Part shown: piece by piece, positions 34,712-42,230 of the stretch
How positions within the stretch are numbered: the stretch's first letter is position 1
Layout: each line of letters begins with the position of its first letter
Origin: Caenimonas soli
GTDB lineage: Bacteria; Pseudomonadota; Gammaproteobacteria; Burkholderiales; Burkholderiaceae_C
Direction of reading: 5' to 3'
Length of the DNA stretch: 64,000 bases
Assembly (NCBI RefSeq): GCF_013155545.1
Contig: NZ_JABJVV010000005.1
Location: 62,001 to 126,000, forward strand
Translations under genes and position numbers: made by a program
Notes under the pieces: generated by a model
Told to the model about the DNA's origin: nothing
Database searches by the model: none
Seen by the model: only the letters and a program-made list of their open reading frames with translations

Positions 34712-36208
34712 CTACTCCCCCCAGGGGAGCATCAGGGTCACCAGCGAGAGTTTGGCGAATTCCGGTTCGAACTCGTCGATGATCTTCTGCGGATCGGGAC
34801 ACAGCAGGGTGTCGGTGATCACGCCGAACTGCACGCCGCCGCCGTAGCTCAGGATCGAAACGCCCAGCCCGATGTCGCCGGACTGCGGCACCCAGAACAT
34901 GCTCTGCTCCAGGGTGGAGCCCAGGAACTTCAGCTTCTCGCGCGGCCCCGGCACATTGGTCATCACCGCCGTGGTCTTCTTGCCAAAGAGGCTGAGCATG
35001 GCTTCTTGCGCCGGCTTGATCAAGAGCCCCGCCACCGCCAGCAAGCCAAAGGCCAGCAAGGGTTGCGTGCTGCCCTTGAGGGCGTTCATGCGCCGGCGCA
35101 CTTCGTACACCCGTTCGATCGGATTTTCCATGCCGATCGGCAGCACCAGCGGCACCAGCCCGAAGCGGTTGCCCAGCTTGTAGGCCTGGTCCAGCGGCCG
35201 CAGGTTCACCGGGATCATGGCGCGGATTTCCTGGCCCGTCACGTCGTCACCGAGCGACTTCAGGTACTCGCCGATGGCGCCCGCCACGCAACTGAGCAGC
35301 ACGTCATTGATCGAGCAGTTGAGCGCCTTGCCGACGGCCTTGACTTCTTCCAGCGGGATCGGCTCGCACCAGGCCACACGCTTGGCGGTGCCGGGCTTGC
35401 CTTTCAGGCGGGTCCGGGAGTCGTCGGGCATCAATGCGAGCGAAGCTGCATCGCTGAGCACCTGATAGGCCAGCTTGGCCAGGTCCAGGGAGCCCGACAG
35501 GCCTTTCTGCGGGTCGCGCAGCAGGCCCAGCGAACGGACGGCGCCCTCGCCCGCCGCGCCCAGCGCCTTGACGGTCATGTCGGTGAACGGCTTGATCAGG
35601 GTGTCGGTGATCCAGTCCTCGGCCCCGTTGGGGGCGGCCTTGCGCGTGCGCTCCGGGGGCGGCGCCCCGCCATCCACCAGCGACATGGTCACCGAGATCA
35701 GCGCGATGCCGTCGGCGATGCAATGGTGAATGCGCACCAGCAGCGCGCTGCCGCCCCGGTAGTCCTCGACCAGATGGATCTGCCACAAGGGATGCTTGTG
35801 GTCCAGAGGCTGCATCGCCAGCTCGCCCACGCGGTCCTGCAGCGCGGACTGCTCCTCGCCCTTGGCGCGCTTGGGCAGCTTTTCGCGGATCACATGGCGC
35901 GCGATGTCGAAATCGGCATCGTCCACCCAGGTCGCGCCGGCCGCGTCTTCTTCGACGCGCTGGCGGAAGCGGTTGTATTTGAGCAGCCGCTCCTGCACGC
36001 GCTGGCACAGGGCTTCGTAGCCGATGCCGGGCCGGAGCGTCCACACGCCCACGATCATCATCAGGTTGCTGGGCGAATCCATGCGCAGCCAGGCGGTGTC
36101 CACCTTGGTCATGCGCTCGCCCGTGAGGCCCAGCACGCCGCTGGCCGCCTTGCGGGCTGTCTTGCCCGCGCGCCGGGCTGCTTGTTGGGCGGTGATGCGC
36201 GTGACCAT
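34712..36208 (-). CDS. Wax ester synthase / diacylglycerol acyltransferase (WS/DGAT)
   Basis: This 498-residue acyltransferase has the condensation-like active site HHCIADG (161-167) and the conserved PLW motif (140-142). The C-terminal domain has GNRFGLVPLVLPIG, MTNVPGPREKLKFLG and the terminal FEPEFAKL. It condenses acyl-CoA with fatty alcohol or diacylglycerol to form wax esters or triacylglycerol at the membrane or granule surface. The N-terminal 30 residues are basic and extra to the core. A fatty acyl-CoA reductase and an ACBP are encoded nearby, completing a wax-ester pathway. It diverges from the ACBP gene. Confidence 0.92.
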   Translation of the reverse strand: MVTRITAQQAARRAGKTARKAASGVLGLTGERMTKVDTAWLRMDSPSNLMMIVGVWTLRPGIGYEALCQRVQERLLKYNRFRQRVEEDAAGATWVDDADFDIARHVIREKLPKRAKGEEQSALQDRVGELAMQPLDHKHPLWQIHLVEDYRGGSALLVRIHHCIADGIALISVTMSLVDGGAPPPERTRKAAPNGAEDWITDTLIKPFTDMTVKALGAAGEGAVRSLGLLRDPQKGLSGSLDLAKLAYQVLSDAASLALMPDDSRTRLKGKPGTAKRVAWCEPIPLEEVKAVGKALNCSINDVLLSCVAGAIGEYLKSLGDDVTGQEIRAMIPVNLRPLDQAYKLGNRFGLVPLVLPIGMENPIERVYEVRRRMNALKGSTQPLLAFGLLAVAGLLIKPAQEAMLSLFGKKTTAVMTNVPGPREKLKFLGSTLEQSMFWVPQSGDIGLGVSILSYGGGVQFGVITDTLLCPDPQKIIDEFEPEFAKLSLVTLMLPWGE

Positions 36209-36360
36209 GGTGTCTCCGGTGGGCTGTGGCGGGTGGTTGTTATTCGGGGCCGGCCTCTATTCTGGGTTGCCGGCTGGCCGTAAGATACCGCGAAGTTACC
36301 CGCAGACACCAGGAAAAGGTAGACGCGGTTCCCCACCGCAAAAACAAGCAAGGAGCATCC
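36209..36360. promoter_or_regulatory. Divergent promoter region of WS/DGAT and acyl-CoA-binding protein
   Basis: This 152-bp gap contains the AAGGAG ribosome site for the ACBP gene at its right end. No confident promoter hexamers or operators were found; GGCCGGC and GCCGGC stretches near 36249-36276 can form alternative hairpins. The arrangement suggests joint control of the two genes. Confidence 0.3.
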
Positions 36361-36615
36361 ATGGCCGACCTGAAAGCCGCGTTCGAATCCGCTGTCGCCA
36401 ACTCGAAGAACCTGAGCGAGCGTCCCGACAACGCCACGCTGCTGAAGCTCTATGCGCTGTACAAGCAGTCGACCGCGGGCGACAACGGCGAGAAGAAGCC
36501 GGGCTTCGGCGACATGGTCGGCCGCGCCAAGTGGGACGCCTGGAACGGCCTGAAGGGCACGTCGCAGGACGACGCCATGCAGCAATACATCGACCTGATC
36601 GGCTCCCTCAGCTAA
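36361..36615 (+). CDS. Acyl-CoA-binding protein (ACBP)
   Basis: This 84-residue protein is the typical size of ACBP and has the acyl-CoA site YALYKQ (31-36) and KWDAW (57-61). It binds long-chain acyl-CoA and buffers or delivers it to enzymes in the cytoplasm. The ATG at 36361 follows an AAGGAG; an upstream in-frame ATG at 36226 would add 45 unrelated residues. Its location beside a WS/DGAT suggests substrate delivery to neutral-lipid synthesis. Confidence 0.95.
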   Translation: MADLKAAFESAVANSKNLSERPDNATLLKLYALYKQSTAGDNGEKKPGFGDMVGRAKWDAWNGLKGTSQDDAMQQYIDLIGSLS

Positions 36616-36632
36616 AGCCCCGGCCCCAGGCC

Positions 36633-37607
36633 TCAGTCGGCCTTGATGTTCGCCGCCCGCACGATGCGCGCCCACATGTTGCGTTCGTCGGCGGCCATCT
36701 TGCCCAGCGCCGGTCCGTCCAGGAACAGCGCCTTGGCACCCTGCTCTTCGGCGCGCTTGCGGAACGGCTCCGACTCCACCACCTGCTTCACGGCGGCGGA
36801 AAGCCGGGTCACCGCGTCCGCGGGCAGGCTGTTTGGCCCATAGACCCCGAACCAGGACGAAGCCACCAGCGACAGGCCGCTCTCCATCGCCGTCGGGATG
36901 TTGGGCAAGGCCGCCATGCGGGTGCGGCCCGTCACCAGCAAGGCCTTGAGCTTGCCGGCCCGGATGTGCGGCAGCAACGGCGGGGGTGTGGTGATGGTCA
37001 GATCCACCGTTCCCGCCAGCAGATCGTTCAATGCCGCGCCCGTGCCACGGTACGGGATGTGGGTCATGTAGGTCTTCGTCAGGTCCTTGAGCAGTTCCGT
37101 GGTCACGTGCTGCAGCGAGCCATTGCCGCTGGAAGCGTAGTTGACCTTGCCTGGATTGGCCTTGACGTAGCGGACGAACTCGGCGAAGTTGTTGGCCGGG
37201 AAATCGCCGCGCACCACCAGCAGCTGCGGCGCGTCGATCAGGTGGCCGATCGGTTTCAGGTCGCGACCGGGATCGAAGCCCGGCACCGGTTGCACCAGCG
37301 GCGTGATGCTCTGGTAGCCGGAGTACTGCACCAGCAAAGTCGTGCCGTCGCCCGCCGCACGCGCGACCAGTTGGCCCCCGATGTTGCCGTTGCCACCCGC
37401 GCGGTTGTCAACGACCACCGAGGTCTGCAGGATCTTGCCCAGCGGCTCGGCCAGCATGCGCGCCGCGATGTCGGTGGTGCCACCGGCAGTGGCGGGCACC
37501 ACCAGCGTGATCGGCCGGCCGGCCAGTTGGGCGCGGGCCGGCAGCGCGCAAGCGGCTGCGCCCAGGCCTGCGGCGGCGACGAAGGTTCTGCGGGAAATGA
37601 GGGTCAT
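36633..37607 (-). CDS. Bug-family periplasmic solute-binding protein
   Basis: This 324-residue protein has a signal peptide (about 1-26, MTLISRRTFVAAAG, Ala-rich, ending ARA) that includes a twin-arginine-like SRRTF. The mature part has ITLVVPATAGGTTDIAARM, VVDNRAGGNGNIG and NPGKVNYASSGNGS, the Bug signature of tripartite-tricarboxylate-transporter binding proteins. These are greatly expanded in Burkholderiales and bind small carboxylates. Cognate TctA/TctB permeases are not encoded nearby. It lies downstream of HMG-CoA lyase and CoA-transferase genes, so it may import their organic acid. Confidence 0.92.
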   Translation of the reverse strand: MTLISRRTFVAAAGLGAAACALPARAQLAGRPITLVVPATAGGTTDIAARMLAEPLGKILQTSVVVDNRAGGNGNIGGQLVARAAGDGTTLLVQYSGYQSITPLVQPVPGFDPGRDLKPIGHLIDAPQLLVVRGDFPANNFAEFVRYVKANPGKVNYASSGNGSLQHVTTELLKDLTKTYMTHIPYRGTGAALNDLLAGTVDLTITTPPPLLPHIRAGKLKALLVTGRTRMAALPNIPTAMESGLSLVASSWFGVYGPNSLPADAVTRLSAAVKQVVESEPFRKRAEEQGAKALFLDGPALGKMAADERNMWARIVRAANIKAD

Positions 37608-37636
37608 GCTGAGTTTCCTTGTGATTCGGTGAGTCG

Positions 37637-38554
37637 TTACGCGACGGCGGGCGCAGGATGCAGATCGGAAATCCTGCCGGCCTTGGCCAGCTGGCCGGGG
37701 ACTTCGTGGCCGACCAGCCGCGGCAACTCCCGCGCCACCGCGAGCAGCCTGTCCAGGTCGATGCCGGTGTCCAAGCCCATGGCGTCGAGCATGTGGATGG
37801 CGTCTTCGCTGCTGATGTTGCCGCTGGCCCCCGGGGCGTAGGGGCAGCCGCCCAGGCCGCCGAGCGACCCGTCGAAGCGGACGATGCCGCCCTGGACCGC
37901 CGCCAGCAGGTTGGCCAGCCCCATGCCGCGCGTGTTGTGGAAGTGAAGCGTCAACTGCAGGCTGTCGAAGCGCTGGCGCAGTGCTTCGACCATCCGGGCG
38001 ACTTGGGCAGGATGCGCCATGCCGGTGGTGTCGCAGATCGTCAGGCCCCGCACGCCCAGGTCGGCGAACCGCTGCGCCCATCCCAGGACCTCCTGCTCGG
38101 GCACTTCGCCTTCCATGGGGCAGCCAAAGCAAGTCGAGAGCGATACGTTGACCGGCACCTGCCCATCCACCCTGCGCACGACCTCGGACAGGGCGGCGAA
38201 GCTCTGCTCGCGCGGCATGCGCAGGTTGGCGAGGTTGTGCGTCTCCGAAGTGGACATGACGAGGTTCAATTCGTCGGCGCGGGACTCCAGCGCGCGCTCG
38301 GCGCCGCGCAGGTTGGGCACCAGCACGGTGTATTCAACGCCGGCGACGCGGCGGATGCGGCCCATCACTTCCTCGGCATCGCGCAGCATCGGGATGGCCT
38401 TGGGCGAAGTGAACGAGGTCACCTCGATCTTGGCGTAGCCGCATTCGCTCAAGGCGTCGACCAGCGCCACCTTGGCATCGGTGGCGACAAAGTCGGGCTC
38501 CATCTGGAAGCCGTCGCGCGTCACCACCTCGTTGAAATAGATACGCTGTTTCAT
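37637..38554 (-). CDS. Hydroxymethylglutaryl-CoA lyase-like enzyme (DRE-TIM family)
   Basis: This 305-residue TIM-barrel lyase has NEVVTRDGFQ (8-17; R13 and D14), SFTSPKAIPML, metal-binding HFHN (204-207) and the glycine-rich catalytic loop GGLGGCPYAPGASGN with C237. It should cleave a 3-hydroxy-3-methylacyl-CoA such as HMG-CoA or a citramalyl-CoA-like thioester. The CoA-transferase gene immediately upstream (overlapping ATGA) would activate the acid substrate. The pathway is probably degradation of a branched dicarboxylate; no hydratase or dehydrogenase is present to narrow it. Confidence 0.88.
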   Translation of the reverse strand: MKQRIYFNEVVTRDGFQMEPDFVATDAKVALVDALSECGYAKIEVTSFTSPKAIPMLRDAEEVMGRIRRVAGVEYTVLVPNLRGAERALESRADELNLVMSTSETHNLANLRMPREQSFAALSEVVRRVDGQVPVNVSLSTCFGCPMEGEVPEQEVLGWAQRFADLGVRGLTICDTTGMAHPAQVARMVEALRQRFDSLQLTLHFHNTRGMGLANLLAAVQGGIVRFDGSLGGLGGCPYAPGASGNISSEDAIHMLDAMGLDTGIDLDRLLAVARELPRLVGHEVPGQLAKAGRISDLHPAPAVA

Positions 38555-39786
38555 TTCGTGCTCCCAGCGACAATGCCGCGCGCCTTGAGCGCGTCGATCT
38601 GAACCTGCGTGATCCCGAGTTCATGCAGCACCGCGTCGGTGTCCTGCCCCAGTGCCGGCGCGTTGCGGCGATGGCCGCCGGGCGTAAGCGACAGCTTGGG
38701 CACGATGCCGGGCATCGCGAGAGCGCTACCGTCATCCATGGTGATCTGGTCGAGCATGCCACGCGCCTTGTAGTGCGGATCGGCGGCGATGTCGGCCACC
38801 GTGTAGATGCGGCCTGCCGGCACCGACGCCTTGTCCAGCTCGGCCAGCACGGTGTCGACGGTGCGGCTCGCGGCCCATTCGCCGATGGCGGCATCGATCC
38901 GCTCCACGTGTTCCACCCGGCCGGCGTTGTCGGCGAGCCGCGCATCGGCCGCGAGGTCGGGACGACCTATCACGGCCATCAGCCTTTTGAAGATGCTGTC
39001 GCCATTGCCGGCGATGAGCGCGTAGCCGCCGTCGCTGCACGGATACGCATTGCTGGGCGCGATGCCGGGCAAGGCGCTGCCCGCCGGACCGCGCACCGCG
39101 CCGAACGCGCTGTACTCGGGCAACAGGCTTTCCATGCAGTTGAAAACCGCTTCGTACAGAGCCACATCCACCACCTGGCCCTTGCCCGACACATGGCGGT
39201 GCTGCAGCGCGAGCAGGATGCCGATGACCCCGTGCAGCGCCGCCAGGGTGTCGCCGATCGACACACCGACGCGCACCGGCACGCGGCCCGGCTCGGCTGT
39301 CAGGTGGCGCAGCCCGCTCATCGCTTCGGCCACCACGCCGAAGCCGGGGCGGTCGCGGTACGGCCCGGTCTGGCCATAGCCGCTGATGCGCAGGACGATG
39401 AGGCGCGGATTGAGCTCCAGCAGCGCATCGGGCCCCAGGCCCCAGCCTTCCATGGCGCCGGGCCGGAAGTTCTCGATCAGCACATCCGACTCGCGCGCCA
39501 GGCGCCGCACGATGTCCTGCGCGTCAGGCGACTTCAGGTCCAGCGCGATCGAGCGCTTGTTGCGCGACTGCACCTGCCACCACACCGAGGTGCCATCCTT
39601 GAGCAGGCGCCACTTGCGCAGGGGGTCGCCCGCGCCGGGCGGTTCGATCTTGATCACCTCGGCGCCGAAATCGGCGAGCGACTTGGCGGCGAAGGGGCCC
39701 GCGATCAGCTGGCCGAGTTCCAGGACCTTGAGCCCGGCGAGGGGACCGGCCGGGGGATTTGTCGATGAAGAAAGTAAGGTAGCCAT
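38551..39786 (-). CDS. Family III CoA-transferase (CaiB/BaiF)
   Basis: This 411-residue protein has the interlocked-fold signatures GLKVLELGQLIAGPFAAKSLADFGAEVIKIEPP, RNKRSIALDL and VLIENFRPGAMEGWGLG (split over residues 18-119). The segment VDVALYEAVF (207-216) has Glu212 where formyl-CoA transferase carries its catalytic Asp, a variant that I believe is common in this subfamily. It moves CoA between short-chain acids. It overlaps the HMG-CoA-lyase-like gene and is preceded on the same strand by a LysR gene. Confidence 0.9.
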   Translation of the reverse strand: MATLLSSSTNPPAGPLAGLKVLELGQLIAGPFAAKSLADFGAEVIKIEPPGAGDPLRKWRLLKDGTSVWWQVQSRNKRSIALDLKSPDAQDIVRRLARESDVLIENFRPGAMEGWGLGPDALLELNPRLIVLRISGYGQTGPYRDRPGFGVVAEAMSGLRHLTAEPGRVPVRVGVSIGDTLAALHGVIGILLALQHRHVSGKGQVVDVALYEAVFNCMESLLPEYSAFGAVRGPAGSALPGIAPSNAYPCSDGGYALIAGNGDSIFKRLMAVIGRPDLAADARLADNAGRVEHVERIDAAIGEWAASRTVDTVLAELDKASVPAGRIYTVADIAADPHYKARGMLDQITMDDGSALAMPGIVPKLSLTPGGHRRNAPALGQDTDAVLHELGITQVQIDALKARGIVAGSTK

Positions 39787-39823
39787 GCCGCGCAGTCTGC
39801 GCGCGGCGGGCCCCTAAGGTCCA

Positions 39824-40762
39824 TTACTTCCTGCGAGCGGCAGCCTTCGGCTTTTGCGAAGGCTCGACCAGGAAATCCACCAGCGCCGCAATGCCGGCAT
39901 CGCCCTGCCCGGCCTGCGTGGCCACCAGCAGGCGCCGCTTGGCCCAGGGGTCGGCCAGCGCTCTCGATTGCAGCCGCATCGCGCGAATCATCGGCTCGGC
40001 TGCCGCCTTGGGCAATATGGCCAGACCCAGGCCCGACGCCACGAGATGGCACACCGCGTCGAAGCTGCGCACCTGCATGCGCAGGCGAAACGGCTTGTTC
40101 GCCGCCAGCGCTGCCTGCTGCTGTTGTTGCAGCATGGCGGCGCCGGTGTTCAGGCTGATCCAGTCCTCGTCCAGGGCGTCGACAAACGCCAGCGGCGAGC
40201 GCGCGCCCGCCAGCCGGTGGCCCGCGGGCAAGACCAGCACCAGCTCGTCGTGTCGGAACAGCCGGGTTTCCAGGCCGGTGACGTCGGGCCCTTCGACGAA
40301 CACGGCGACATCCGCCCGCGATTCGCGCAGGGCGGCCACCACCGCTTCCGAGACATGCTCCTCCAGATCCACGCGGACATGCGGATGCAATTTCGCGTAA
40401 CGCGCCAGCAGCGGGGGCAGGAACTGGTTGATGGCCGCAGTGCTGGCGCACAGCCGCACATGGCGGGCAATGCCCTGGCGCAAATCGGTGAGCTCGCCGC
40501 CCAGCTGTTCCATCGTCTGCAACAACGCCAGGCCATGCTTGACGAAAAGCCTGCCGGCCGCAGTGGGCAGCAGGCCGCGTGCGTGGCGCTCGAACAATAC
40601 CGACCCCAGCGCGTCCTCCAGCTCGCGGATGCGGCGGCTGGCGGCCGCCAGCGCCAGGTGCGATTCCCTGGCGGCGGCCGTCAGGCTGCCGGTCTGTGCG
40701 CAGGCAACCGCGAGGCGGATCGACACCAGGTCGAAACGCGCCAGGTTGTAGGGGGCGGCCAC
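39824..40762 (-). CDS. LysR-family transcriptional regulator
   Basis: This 312-residue protein has a winged helix-turn-helix (about 10-70; ACAQTGSLTAAARESHLALAAASRRIRELEDALG in two parts) and a periplasmic-binding-like effector domain. The start is GTG at 40762. It lies 37 bp upstream of the CoA-transferase gene on the same strand, not divergent as LysR regulators usually are, but is likely to control that operon. The effector is unknown. Confidence 0.9.
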   Translation of the reverse strand: MAAPYNLARFDLVSIRLAVACAQTGSLTAAARESHLALAAASRRIRELEDALGSVLFERHARGLLPTAAGRLFVKHGLALLQTMEQLGGELTDLRQGIARHVRLCASTAAINQFLPPLLARYAKLHPHVRVDLEEHVSEAVVAALRESRADVAVFVEGPDVTGLETRLFRHDELVLVLPAGHRLAGARSPLAFVDALDEDWISLNTGAAMLQQQQQAALAANKPFRLRMQVRSFDAVCHLVASGLGLAILPKAAAEPMIRAMRLQSRALADPWAKRRLLVATQAGQGDAGIAALVDFLVEPSQKPKAAARRK

Positions 40763-40769
40763 CGCAGGG

Positions 40770-41153
40770 CTATTTCTTGCGCGCGGCAGTCTTCTTCGCT
40801 GCCGGTGCCTTCTTGGCGGCGGCCCGTTTCGCCAGCGCGTGATCGAAAGCCTTCGCAGGTTCCTTCTCCGCCAGCAGCAGGTCCAGGTTCTTCACGATCT
40901 CGCCTTCGATACGGTCCTTGAAGGCGCCCAGCAGGAATCCCAGCCGCGCGTCTAGCTGAAACCTGTCCTTGGTCACCTTGAGTTCGCCATTCACGCCCGA
41001 CCGCGTGAAGCTCACCAGGTCCGCGCTCTTGCCCTCCTCGTAGGTGCACTCCATGTCGAACTTCTCCTCGGCCGCCTCCGCCCATCTGAAGGCCAGCTTG
41101 CGCGCCTCCGGCAAGCCCAGTGAGTGTTCGCGTGTGATATGGATGTCAGGCAC
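40770..41153 (-). CDS. Polyhydroxyalkanoic acid system family protein (PHA_gran_rgn)
   Basis: This 127-residue protein has a GTG start. The N-terminal 90 residues (MPDIHITREHSLGLPEARKL ... FQLDARLGFLLGAFKDRIE) match the small PHA-granule-region family, and the last 25 residues are an Ala/Lys-rich basic tail. Members are encoded near PHA genes, but their activity is unknown. The tail resembles that of the phasin at 30801-31298. It overlaps the upstream aminopeptidase gene by 8 bp. Confidence 0.85.
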   Translation of the reverse strand: MPDIHITREHSLGLPEARKLAFRWAEAAEEKFDMECTYEEGKSADLVSFTRSGVNGELKVTKDRFQLDARLGFLLGAFKDRIEGEIVKNLDLLLAEKEPAKAFDHALAKRAAAKKAPAAKKTAARKK

Positions 41154-42216
41154 CTGTGTCTCCTTTTAGCAGCTTGTGGCGCTCGCTTTGGGGCAATGCG
41201 GCCAAAGCCTTTGCCGCATCATAAAACCGCTTCCAGTCCCGGCCCTCCCGCTCGAACAGGGCCTCGAAGCCGGGAACCAGTTCGTCGTAGGCCGCCTGCG
41301 CGCCGAACGACGCATTGTTGGCACCTTCCACCCAGCGATCGTAGGCGCGGAAGCGCGTGGGGTCCCCGCCCCAGCTGTCTCGCAGCTGCTCGTAGTGCTG
41401 CCGGAATTTTTCGAGGGCCACTGCCTTCAAGGCAATCCGCTCGACACCCTCGTTGTCCCGGTAAATCTGTTCCAGGCGCTTGCGGGTGTCGCGGGCCAGG
41501 GCGCGAAACTGGTTGCGCCGGCTATCGAACTGCGCGTATTCCTGGCGCGCGGCATCGGGGGCCTGCGTCGCCAGCCAGCGAGCGCTGCCCAGGCGTTCGA
41601 CGGCGGTCGCGAACGACTCGTTGAACATCGTGTCGTTCTTGGCGTAGACCACCTGGTGGGCCAGCTCGTGAAATATCAAGCGCGCGAGTTCGCCTTCCGG
41701 GTAGTTGATGAAGGTGTTGAGCAGCGGATCGCCGCCGGCCCAGTTCATCCAGCCCAGCGTGGAATAAGCGGGCACTGGGTAGACGCTGGTTTCCAGGCCT
41801 TCGGCCAAGACCCGGGCGGCTTCGGCCCGGGCCTCGGCCTCGTCGAAATAGCCGCGGTAACCCACGCAGCCCGTGACGGGGAAGCACCATTGCTTCAAGG
41901 TGAGGGAATACGGGGGAGCGGCCACCACATTCCAGACCACGGCGCTGCGCCGCAGGTCCGCGTAGCGGCGGTAGCTGGGGTTGTCCGGCAGCTTGAGTTC
42001 GGACACGGCGAAATCGCGGATGCGCTGGCTGAGGGCCAGCCGTGTCTTGAGACGCTCGGGCGCCTGCGGATCCGCCAGCCACTCGTCGACCGGCTTGGCC
42101 GCGCCCATCATCTTCATGTGGCCGCTGGCCGACTGCCAGTAATAACCCAGGTTGGAACACCCCGAGAGACACAGCGTTGCCGCCGCCACCACCGCCACGA
42201 CCCCTGTGAGTGCCAT
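41146..42216 (-). CDS. Lipoprotein aminopeptidase (PF10023-type)
   Basis: This 356-residue protein has a lipoprotein signal with lipobox LSGC (17-20), a zinc-protease motif HELAH (183-187) and downstream Glu200 (NESFATAVE), giving the HExxH-E arrangement. The segment CFPVTGCVGYRGYFDEAEA is typical of the predicted aminopeptidase family PF10023. It is anchored in the inner or outer membrane, facing the periplasm. The ATG at 42216 directly precedes the signal peptide. It is close to the molybdoenzyme gene (14 bp), but no functional link is clear. Confidence 0.85.
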   Translation of the reverse strand: MALTGVVAVVAAATLCLSGCSNLGYYWQSASGHMKMMGAAKPVDEWLADPQAPERLKTRLALSQRIRDFAVSELKLPDNPSYRRYADLRRSAVVWNVVAAPPYSLTLKQWCFPVTGCVGYRGYFDEAEARAEAARVLAEGLETSVYPVPAYSTLGWMNWAGGDPLLNTFINYPEGELARLIFHELAHQVVYAKNDTMFNESFATAVERLGSARWLATQAPDAARQEYAQFDSRRNQFRALARDTRKRLEQIYRDNEGVERIALKAVALEKFRQHYEQLRDSWGGDPTRFRAYDRWVEGANNASFGAQAAYDELVPGFEALFEREGRDWKRFYDAAKALAALPQSERHKLLKGDTGA

Positions 42217-42230
42217 GATCAGCCCGCGCC

